From: Ettlia oleoabundans
Lineage: Eukaryota > Chlorophyta > Chlorophyceae > Chlamydomonadales
Assembly: GCA_019693395.1 (NCBI GenBank)
Contig: JAAMXP010001549.1
Span: 1-12,894 of the forward strand
DNA: 12,894 nucleotides
Direction: 5' to 3'
The notes below the pieces were generated by a model, which was not told the origin of the DNA, did not search any database, and worked only from the letters and a program-made list of their open reading frames with translations. Of the stretch, positions 7,501 to 12,894 are shown piece by piece. A program made the position numbers and the translations under genes. Every line of letters begins with the position of its first letter. The first letter of the stretch is position 1.

Positions 7501-10500
7501 GCTCTTCACCGACAACATCGTTGCACTTACACTTGCACCCTTCTTCCTCTCTCCACCCCCTGCCACGCCGCTGCGCAGCTTCCAGCGCCGCGACAGCTGC
7601 AACAAGTGCGGCAAGGCCAAGCCCGAAAATGCCGCCGAGGCTGGGCTGGAGCTGGTGGCAGATCCGGGGCTGCAGAAGGGGCAGATGGCGCGCCCTGGCG
7701 ACTGGCGCTGTGCCGCCTGCACCAACATCAAGTCAGTGCCGTGGGTGCAAGAGAGTAGTCAGGGCCGTGGCGGGGCCAGGGGCCTGTCTCCCTGCCTGCA
7801 TCATTTCTATTTGGCCCTGCATGGGTTGCCAGCTTGGCTGATCCAACCATGCAGCCCCTGTTGGCTTATTTTGTTTAGTTTATCTAAGCCTGTTGTTGCT
7901 GCCAGCCAATTAGCTTGTGCGGCTGGCTAACCTCACCTTGCCACTCACTCCTGCCTGCCTGCCTGCCCGCCCGCCCGCCTGCCTGCCTGCCTGTCTGCAG
8001 TTTCCAGTGGCGCGAGCAGTGCAACAAGTGTGGTGCTGCTAAGTCAGAGGAAGCAGAGACAGTGACAGCCACAGTGGTTGGTGGGGGAGGTAGCCAGCCG
8101 GTGGCCAGGGAAGGTGAGGGATGAGCGGTGTGGGTTCCTCACGTCAGCATACTATCCCACCCTACTGGGAGAGTGTGTGAGCATGGGTGTGTAAGGGTCT
8201 GGGTTTAGTGTTGTAAGCGAAAGGGTAAGAGTGTGGGCGAGCGTCTGGGGCCCAGTCCCCCAAATCAAAAACGTTATTTCTCTGCAGCAGTTTGCTGGCC
8301 CAGCCTCCTCCTCTTTACACGTGGGTTGCGGGGAGGAGGCTGGTGCGTCACAAACTGCTCCAGCCCCGCCTGAGCCCTCAACACCCCCAAAGTGGGGGAC
8401 TCAGGTCAGGTGCGGGCTTTTCGACAACATAGGTAGGTGGGGAGAGTTAAGTGTCCTGGAAGCCTCTGGCTGCCGCTATTCGGGCATAGCCTTTCAGCTG
8501 CGTACGCTGTGCTGCTAAGAGCTGCGTGCAGGTGATTGGACCTGCCCCTCTTGCGGCAACAACTGCTTCGCCTTCCGCACACAGTGCAACCGCTGCGGCA
8601 CTCCCAAGGACGGCGCCGGGGGTGGCGGTGGTGGTGGCGGCTACGGTGGGCAGGGTGGCTATGGCAGTCAGGGAGGCTATGGAGGCGGCGGCTATGGTGG
8701 TGGCGCCGGGTACGGTGCGCCACAGGGCGGCGGCTATGGCGCCCCACAGGGTGGTTACGGCGGCGGCGGTGGCTACGGCGGCGGCGGTGGCTACGGCGGC
8801 GCCCCGCAGGGAGGCTATGCTTCTGGTGGTGGCGGCGGCGGCGGTGGCGGCCCCCGTGGCCCCCGCCGTGAGGGCGACTGGGAGTGCGAGTGCGGCAACA
8901 CCAAGTGGGTAGTTATTGCCTGGATGGCTGGGCAGTTCTGCCAGACAGCTGGTTTGCATGTCTGCGTTGCTGGGTGTCGTTGTCAAGTTGTTGCTTTCCT
9001 CCTGCACATCTTGGACTTGCTGCTGCCGGACCGACCGAACCTCGTTGTTGTCAAGTGTTGAGCGGGTTCCCATGGCTGGTATTGACTGTGGCCCTGCCTC
9101 GCGCCCCTCTCCGCCTCACCCTCCCCACTTCTCTTTGGCTGCAGCTTTGCCTGGCGTGACCGCTGCAACCGCTGCAACAAGCCCAAGGGCGGCGGCGACG
9201 ACGGCGCATACAACGGCAGCGGCGCCAACGCGGCGCCCACAGGTGCACCAGCCGCGGGCGGCGCCCCGCCCCGCGCTGCTCCCCAGGGCCCCCCAGGTGC
9301 GTTCAGATGTATGCATGTGCTTGCACGAGTCGCGGTCTGGAGCCCAACCCAACCCTCAACCACGGCTCCCCGGCCCTCCATCGCTGCAGGCAAGTTTGCG
9401 CCTGGGGACTGGACGTGCCCTGCCTGCGGCAACGTGAATTGGGAGCGACGCAAAACGTGCAACCAGTGCAATGCACCCAAGCCTGGCTCTTTTGACACCA
9501 CACGCGAGGGCGCAGGTGCGCACCCACAACCCGCTGCTGCCCTACATTGGTTGCTGTAACTTGCGCACTTGGCTCACAGCCCCATGCGACTGCTGGCCAG
9601 TACCCGCTACCCGACGTTCCACACGTCACAAGTCAGCTCTTAGGTTGCACAATCAGTCCACCAACCTAACCTGTCCAGATGTGACGTCAGGTAACCCATC
9701 TGCTGCTGTCTCCACTGGTGCTGTGCCGTGTGCCGCTGCTACTGCAGGCGGCGGCTTTAAAGAGCGTGACGACGCCGAGGCCGAGGAGGCACGGCGGCGG
9801 CGCAGGGAGCGGGAGGAACAGGAGGAGTGAGCCATGCTGCCGCTCCGTTGCTGCTGCTGTGGAGCTGCTGCTGTGGAGCTGCTACTGCTGCCGACTCGTC
9901 TGCTGTGCCGCTACTGTTGCTGATCTGCTACCACTGGAAGCCGCACAACTGCTGCTTGCACACTCCAGCTGCTGTCCCGCCTGTGTCGCAATCAGCTTTG
10001 TGTATTACTTTGCGGCTGCCGGAAGGGGCAACAGCGCCAGTGAGTTGTACTCAACCAGAATCGTTGGTGCCTTGTTCTTTGACAACCTGCCTTGATTTGG
10101 GCGCTTATTCTACCAATCCTTTGCCCTGTAAGCCTTGGGTACTGTCTCACCCTGCCCGCTACTCCCCTCCGCTCCTTTCCCCGACCCGCGCAGCTATGAT
10201 GAGTTTGGCCGGCCGCGCAAGGCCATGAGTGCAGCGGACCGTGAGGCCCGGGAGAAGGCAGCGCTGGAGCGGCTGCAGGCAAGGACTGTGGGGCACCTGG
10301 GCGGGAGGTGCAAGCATCAACGTTGTCTGTTGGTGTTCTGTTGCAGTGTGCTGCAATGGAGCATGGGGTGCATGCCCTGGCCTGTACCCTTGTCCCGATC
10401 CGCAGTCGCTGTGATTGGTGCCTGACACTCCACTAACCGTATGCCGGCACTTGCTGCCTCTTGCCTGCAGTCGCGCTATGGCAGCGGCGACGGCGGCCGG

Positions 10501-10527
10501 GAGCGCAGCCGCAGCCCACGGCGCTGA
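3995..10527 (+). CDS. FET/TAF15-like RNA-binding protein: RRM, RGG/GYGG segments and nine RanBP2-type zinc fingers
   Basis: Predicted nuclear RNA-binding protein related in layout to FUS/EWS/TAF15 and plant TAF15 proteins, which act in transcription and pre-mRNA handling. Exons: 3995-4041, 4129-4222, 4349-4619, 4840-4884, 5130-5979, 6281-6390, 6637-6826, 7053-7220, 7579-7731, 8001-8113, 8532-8904, 9145-9296, 9390-9515, 9748-9826, 10194-10278, 10471-10527. They sum to 2913 nt, 970 codons plus TGA, with every junction in frame. Fourteen introns are GT-AG; intron 15 is GC-AG. Order of parts: RRM (about residues 13-98), RGG/GYGG (102-152), finger 1 (154-177), P/G/Y/Q-rich segment (178-424), fingers 2-6 (426-657), finger 7 (682-707), GYGG segment (708-795), fingers 8-9 (796-887), charged tail with terminal ERSRSPRR. 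The start is the first ATG in frame, 12 codons before RNP2. FET proteins usually carry one such finger, so nine is an expansion. No ortholog name is claimed. Confidence 0.9.
4517..4884 (+). other. RGG/GYGG low-complexity segment (end of exon 3 and exon 4)
   Basis: After the RRM the protein becomes almost pure Gly with Tyr and a few Arg: repeats of GYGGGG, one GRGGYGG, one GGRGGG, then KPG before finger 1. Such segments bind RNA weakly, promote condensation and are arginine-methylated in FET proteins. The coding DNA is a GGC-rich run. Intron 3 (4620-4839) splits a Gly codon; if it were retained, the frame would run on to a stop near 4775, giving an RRM-only protein. Confidence 0.85.
4885..5129 (+). 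other. Intron 4, G/T-rich
   Basis: GTGGGT...GTGCAG, phase 1. It joins KPG to PWLCAACG. It is unusually rich in G and T on the sense strand (TGGGCG, GTTGGGC and GTGTG runs) with little pyrimidine before the acceptor, so the acceptor is weak by eye. The frame and the finger sequence support it. Confidence 0.75.
5132..5203 (+). other. RanBP2-type zinc finger 1 (divergent)
   Basis: Sequence starts PWLCAACGG and ends CAHCGAPR. The four cysteines are spaced C-x2-C-x9-C-x2-C, one residue shorter than the C-x2-C-x10-C-x2-C of fingers 2-7 and 9. The usual Asp before Trp is Pro, and the Asn after the third Cys is Ala. It is lodged between the RGG segment and the prion-like segment, apart from the main array. 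Confidence 0.8.
5204..5938 (+). other. Prion-like P/G/Y/Q/M/H-rich segment (exon 5)
   Basis: About 245 residues in one exon, poor in charged and aliphatic residues. It holds a (GVGM)n stretch, a tandem GYQGA pair, a QQQQ run, many GYG/PGY units and two near-identical copies of GYHHMGGPG. Tyrosine-rich low-complexity regions of this kind drive condensate formation in FET proteins. Here the segment sits inside the finger array, not at the N-terminus as in human FUS. The Met/His/Pro richness is distinctive. It is coding because the frame is open and connects finger 1 to finger 2. Confidence 0.85.
5948..8043 (+). other. RanBP2-type zinc fingers 2-6
   Basis: Five fingers of the form DWxCxxCxNxNFxxRxxCNxC. 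Finger 2: 5948-5979 + 6281-6326. Finger 3: 6639-6716, unsplit. Finger 4: 6795-6826 + 7053-7095. Finger 5: 7189-7220 + 7579-7621. Finger 6: 7700-7731 + 8001-8043. Fingers 2, 4, 5 and 6 are each cut by a phase 2 intron after the AA of the same Asn codon. All keep four cysteines, the leading DW and the Asn after the third Cys. Only finger 5 has two adjacent arginines (QRRDSC) as in ZRANB2 fingers; the others have an aromatic then Arg (SWR, QWR, HFR, QWR). Finger 6 has Thr for Gly after the second Cys. The family binds single-stranded GGU-type RNA or, in other members, protein partners; which applies here is inference. Confidence 0.9.
7951..7998 (+). repeat. CTGC/CCGC tetranucleotide microsatellite serving as a polypyrimidine tract
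   Basis: A run of CTGCCTGC..., CCGCCCGC..., CTGCCTGC... immediately precedes the TGCAG acceptor (AG at 7999-8000) of intron 9. It replaces the normal pyrimidine tract, so repeat-length changes could affect splicing of finger 6. Confidence 0.85.
8114..8531 (+). other. Intron 10, the longest intron, with two TGTAA motifs
   Basis: GTGAGG...GTGCAG, 418 nt, phase 1. It joins the linker after finger 6 to finger 7. TGTAA occurs at 8190-8194 and 8212-8216. No additional finger exon is visible inside it in any frame. Confidence 0.8.
8534..8611 (+). other. RanBP2-type zinc finger 7
   Basis: [18 protein letters not shown] then NRCGTPK. Unsplit, and preceded by a phase 1 intron inside the Gly codon. 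It differs from its neighbours in having Cys where the second Asn of the N-x-N motif is expected. Confidence 0.9.
8612..8875 (+). other. Second GYGG low-complexity segment
   Basis: About 88 residues of Gly with regularly placed Tyr and Gln ([25 protein letters not shown]), ending PRGPRREG before finger 8. It resembles the segment after the RRM but contains GAPQGG units not found there. Open frames on the other strand and in other frames here are side effects of the GGC repeats. Confidence 0.85.
8876..9187 (+). other. RanBP2-type zinc finger 8 (shortened first cysteine pair)
   Basis: Encoded by 8876-8904 + 9145-9187, split at the AA|C Asn codon like fingers 2, 4, 5 and 6. It reads [17 protein letters not shown] then NRCNKPK. 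The first two cysteines are separated by one residue instead of two; the rest matches the consensus. It may still coordinate zinc or may be impaired. Confidence 0.88.
9407..9484 (+). other. RanBP2-type zinc finger 9
   Basis: [18 protein letters not shown] then NQCNAPKP, unsplit in exon 13. With NVNW and the RR pair it is the closest of the nine to RNA-binding ZRANB2-type fingers, so it is the best candidate for sequence-specific RNA contact. Confidence 0.9.
9850..9890 (+). repeat. CTG-rich imperfect tandem repeat in intron 14
   Basis: Two adjacent copies of a GCTGCTGCTGTGGA-like unit followed by further CTG triplets. Intronic, just after the exon 14 donor; no function is assigned. Confidence 0.7.
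10279..10470 (+). other. GC-AG intron 15
   Basis: Donor CAG|GCAAGG, acceptor TTGCCTGCAG. The GC donor is chosen because it joins ALERLQ to SRYGSG in phase and yields the RS tail with a stop at 10525-10527. The nearest GT (10308-10309, GGGAG|GTGCAAG) would shift the frame into an Ala-rich sequence unlike known tails. Confidence 0.75.
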
Positions 10528-10749
10528 GCAGCAAACTGCAGCAGCCCAGGCCCTTCCTGCAGTTGCTGGCTCGCTGTTTGGGTAGATACAGCTACGCGCC
10601 ATCTTCTGTGCATGCTGTGTTCGCATAGCAGGCCAACCCTCGCTTATTGCTGCTGGACATTCCGGTGTCCTGTGGGTGCTGGTCCGCGCACAGTCTACGC
10701 GGAGGTGCCGCGTCACTTATAGCAGTGACGAGTTCTTGCGGCAACCCAG

Positions 10750-10754
10750 TTACA
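10750..10754 (-). terminator. Candidate TGTAA poly(A) signal for the Hsp70-like gene
   Basis: TTACA on the plus strand, so TGTAA on the minus strand, about 515 bases past the stop at 11270. It was picked by motif match and position only. Confidence 0.3.
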
Positions 10755-11055
10755 CTACATACGAGCTCAACATTGCTTGACGCACGTTTTCTTCTCCTTC
10801 TCCATTCCTTCCTGCTTTTGTCAAATCTTGATCGATGGGTTTGTCGTCCCCCGTCCTCAGCTGCTGCCTCCTCAGCACATCATTGTTTGTGACTGGAGCC
10901 ATGCTTAGCCATGGCATGCTCCCAGCTGCAAGGAATGAAACTCCGACAACCCCCCAGCCCCCCAGTGTCTCTTTGCTTCTCCGTGTTTCCAGCTGCGCGC
11001 TGTCAGCTGCTTCTGCAGCAAGCATCCATCATGTCTGCACTAATTTCCAGTGTGC

Positions 11056-11060
11056 TGTAA
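11056..11060 (+). terminator. Candidate TGTAA poly(A) signal for the RNA-binding protein gene
   Basis: First plus-strand TGTAA after the stop at 10527, about 530 bases downstream. It was picked by motif match and position only. Confidence 0.35.
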
Positions 11061-11269
11061 GGGTTAACAGTAGTTGGATCCTAGTGACTGGCAGGAAAGG
11101 CGGTACAGGTCAACGGGCGGCATAATAAGGTTTTGGCAATCGAATGGTGTTACGCAGTCACGAAGTATAAGATACGCATCTACAGCGAAAACAAGGCTGG
11201 GAGGCAGTTTTGGGCTTCAACATTGTGGTGGATACGCCATGATGGCCTTCATTAGGGACAAGGAAGAGG

Positions 11270-12687
11270 TCAGGGCTGCCAGCCGCTGAACCCTGTAGCT
11301 CTGTCGTGCAGGCCCTGTGAGTAGCTGCCGTCCATCAACTCAACGCCAGACACCTGGGGGCGGGGTGGTTGGGTGGGTAAGGGTGTGTGTATGGGTGTGG
11401 GTGTGGATGGGCAGGTGCAGGACGTAACACATTGCAGGGAAGGCAGAGGGTAATAGCAGCAAAGATATGAGTACGCAGGAGCTAGACCTTTACCGGCAGG
11501 GAGAGGGAGGGAGGGAGGGAGGGAGGGAGGGAGGACAGGGTGACGATAACAGTTCAGGGCGGGGCAGGACAGGCAGACGGGCCTCACCTCTCCCAGCAGC
11601 ACCCCCGCGTGTATGGCTGCTCCCAGGGCCACGGCCTCTGCTGGGTCGACGCTCATGCGGGGTTGCACCCCTGCAGTTCTCAGCAAACAAGCAACGCAGT
11701 GGTAAACCGACTGGAACACGACTGTGTGATACGGGCAGGCGAGGTGCAGGGGGCGAGTTGCAGCTCTGCGGGTTGCCAGGTGAGAGAGCCAAGCAGCGTA
11801 CACGGGGTGTGGCAGCAAGGCAGGCGCGTACACACGCAAGCTGACGACTGTTGGTCTCAGTGACCTGCTGTTTCAAGGGGAAGCCCACACCAGTGCATCT
11901 TAGCCAAAACTCAGCCCAGCGCCATATAGCCCGCACACATAAATAGCACAGCCCACCCCAGAAAAGCCTACCCTCACCAACCCCACCTGTTATGCGCTGC
12001 ACAAACTGCTGCACGCTGGGCAGGCACGTCACCTGCCCCACCAGAGCGACCTGAGTGATGCGACGCGGCGGCGGAGCCCACTTGTCCCGCGGCCGCTGTG
12101 CATCTGTACTGCTGCTTTCACCGCCCTCACTACCACTGCTGCTGCTGCTGCCATTCAGGTTGGCATTGTGGCCATCAACGCTGCTGCGGCTGTTGCTGCC
12201 ACTGCAGCGGCCGGGCACAGCGTCCGAGGGTTTCACCGCCCATTCAATGAACAGCGCGTCCCCCAAAGCCTCCAGCACATTAGCCATCAGCTGGAACAAG
12301 TCAGAGCTGAGCTCCTCAAACCGCTGCTGAGTCAGCACCACCGGAGCGCCGCCACCTGGCAGTGCCACCTCAGCGTGCTCAGCGCTCGCCAGCGCCACCT
12401 TGGCAGCTTCTGCTGCTGACATCGCCCAGGCACGCTGCTGCGCATCAGGTGCCCCAGCGCCGCCAGCGATGCTGATGCCGCCGCTGCTGGTACTTCTGCT
12501 ACTGCTGCTGCCCCCGCGGATGCCGCCGCTCGCCCCTCCAGCCGAGTTTGCCGCCGTGGCACCGCTCCTAGACGCGCACTCTGCCAGCAGCCAGTCCGCC
12601 AGCCGGGCATCGAAATTATTGCCGCCAAGGTTGAAGTCGCCCGCTGTGCCCAGCACCTCCATGATGCCCTCAAACGCCTGCAGGATG
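11270..12687 (-). CDS. Divergent Hsp70-like ATPase, C-terminal three exons, no substrate-binding domain (5' end off window)
   Basis: Hsp70 proteins are ATP-driven chaperones. Exons on the minus strand: 12687-11987 (acceptor CTGCAG|C, phase 2), 11670-11588, 11353-11270; the introns are GT-AG, phases 1 and 0. The first exon opens at ILQAFEGIMEVL and runs through TAGDFNLGGNNFDARLADWL, matching the Hsp70 lobe II stretch around GD..LGG.DFD. It then has AAEAAKVALASAEHAEVALP, the RFEELSSDLF motif, and RITQVALVGQVTCLPSVQ, the position of VGGSTRIP. The second exon gives SVDPAEAVALGAAIHAGVLLGE. The last gives VSGVELMDGSYSQGL, aligned with the interdomain linker, and stops 12 residues later. Two Ser/Gly-rich inserts interrupt the ATPase domain. 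The exons with the GGGTFD-type motif and N-terminus must lie beyond the right edge. It could be a regulatory Hsp70-like protein or a decaying copy. Confidence 0.78.
11354..11587 (-). other. Last intron of the Hsp70-like gene
   Basis: Minus-strand GTGAGG...CCCCAG, phase 0. It holds a (TCCC)n run and a long CACACCC pyrimidine tract before the acceptor. A long open frame through it is chance. Confidence 0.7.
11501..11534 (+). repeat. (GGGA)n microsatellite
   Basis: About seven GGGA units in a row on the plus strand. The G-rich strand could form a G-quadruplex. It lies in the last intron of the minus-strand Hsp70-like gene, whose transcript would carry the C-rich version. Confidence 0.9.
12085..12165 (-). 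other. Ser/Gly-rich insert 2 in the Hsp70-like ATPase domain
   Basis: Between the FEELSSDLF segment and RITQVALVG the protein carries roughly 40-50 residues rich in Ser, Gly and Asn (including NGSSSSSGSEGGESSS) where typical Hsp70s have a short loop. It is in frame with no stop. Confidence 0.65.
12430..12580 (-). other. Ser/Gly/Ala-rich insert 1 in the Hsp70-like ATPase domain
   Basis: After ADWLLAECASRSG comes a stretch of about 40 residues of Ala, Ser and Gly (including GGIRGGSSSSRSTSSGG) before the helix AMSAAEAAKVAL. In standard Hsp70s these two parts are close together. It stays in frame within the exon. Confidence 0.65.
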
Positions 12688-12894
12688 CTGCAGCCGGCAA
12701 GGGCCAAACAATGCCGGAAGCAGGGGCTCGAAGCAGAGGCAGCAGCATCAGCGGCAGCAGCAGTTTGCCCAGTGGGTGGCCGGCGGCAATGGAGTAGGCA
12801 TGTGCATGGTGCTATAGGCTACAGACAGTGAACTGCAGCACAAGGTTGAAGGGGGGAAGACAAGGCATGCACATCCTGTGGCCCCCCCCAACCC
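12688..12894 (-). other. Probable intron at the right edge
   Basis: Upstream of the exon beginning at 12687 no Hsp70 coding signature (such as GGGTFDVS) can be read in any minus-strand frame. The stretch ends in a C-run and is best taken as intron, with the earlier exons outside the window. Confidence 0.5.

Larger units (their letters stand above)
9748..10527 (+). other. Charged C-terminal tail with RS motif (exons 14-16)
   Basis: Exon 14 (9748-9826) encodes an acidic then basic stretch ([20 protein letters not shown]). Exon 15 (10194-10278) encodes YDEFGRPRK and an Ala/Glu/Arg helix ending ALERLQ. Exon 16 (10471-10527) encodes [18 protein letters not shown] and TGA. The Arg/Glu-rich helix and terminal RSRS are common in splicing-associated proteins and probably mediate protein contacts. 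Exon 14 ends inside GAG TGA, so retaining intron 14 stops translation at once. Confidence 0.85.
10528..11269. other. Convergent 3' region, no gene recognised
   Basis: Lies between the stop of the RNA-binding protein gene and that of the Hsp70-like gene. It holds one plus-strand TGTAA (11056-11060) and one minus-strand TGTAA (10754-10750), each a candidate poly(A) signal. No Hsp70 substrate-binding domain motifs were seen on the minus strand, and no coding signature on the plus strand. Confidence 0.55.

Noticed and set aside
8447..9073. 208-codon minus-strand Ala/Thr-rich frame
   Set aside because: Antisense shadow of the GYGG segment in exon 11; no start context, splice support or motif.
11361..11416. 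G/T-rich GGGTGTGG run resembling telomere-like repeat
   Set aside because: Irregular units. It is the complement of the pyrimidine tract before the acceptor of the Hsp70-like gene's last intron, which explains it.
11490..11986. C-terminal extension of the Hsp70-like exon into its intron
   Set aside because: The frame stays open by chance, but the Hsp70 sequence stops at RITG and resumes in the next exon with SVDPAEAVALGAA; the intron has good splice sites.
1..12894. CRISPR array, insertion sequence, tRNA or rRNA genes
   Set aside because: No regularly spaced direct repeats, no transposase frame, no terminal inverted repeats with target duplications, and no tRNA or rRNA signature were seen on either strand.

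Overview
The window looks like nuclear DNA of a GC-rich green alga (Chlorophyta, possibly a volvocalean or related chlorophyte). Coding stretches are short and G/C-ending in codon use. They are broken by introns of roughly 90-420 bp with GTGAGT/GTGCGT-type donors and pyrimidine-rich TGCAG acceptors, and TGTAA motifs (the usual chlorophycean poly(A) signal) occur beyond the genes. No bacterial, organellar, tRNA, rRNA, CRISPR or transposase features are visible. The taxonomic placement is an inference from style, not from a marker.

Three spliced protein genes can be read. (1) On the minus strand, about 2066 down to about 28, lies a polysaccharide (chitin) deacetylase-like gene of the CE4/NodB type. 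Six exons join in phase; the N-terminus is unresolved and the C-terminus is doubtful. (2) On the plus strand, 3995-10527, is the main gene: 16 exons that join into one 970-residue frame. It encodes a FET/TAF15-like RNA-binding protein with an N-terminal RRM, an RGG/GYGG segment, nine RanBP2-type zinc fingers, a Pro/Gly/Tyr/Gln-rich prion-like segment, a second GYGG segment and a charged tail ending in an RS motif. (3) On the minus strand, 12687 down to 11270, are the last three exons of a divergent Hsp70-like ATPase. Its 5' part lies beyond the right edge, and it stops just after the interdomain linker, with no substrate-binding domain.

Genes 1 and 2 are divergent, separated by about 1.9 kb or less with no recognisable gene. 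Genes 2 and 3 are convergent, with about 740 bp between stop codons. The three genes have no obvious shared pathway: one acts on cell-wall or extracellular polysaccharide, one on RNA, one is chaperone-related.

The most interesting object is the nine-finger protein. Five fingers are split by an intron at exactly the same codon and phase (AA|C or AA|T), and the four unsplit fingers each follow a phase-1 intron. Together with a repeated inter-finger linker, this indicates growth of the array by exon-module duplication. One finger has lost a residue between its first two cysteines, one intron is GC-AG, and intron retention near the 3' end would truncate the RS tail.
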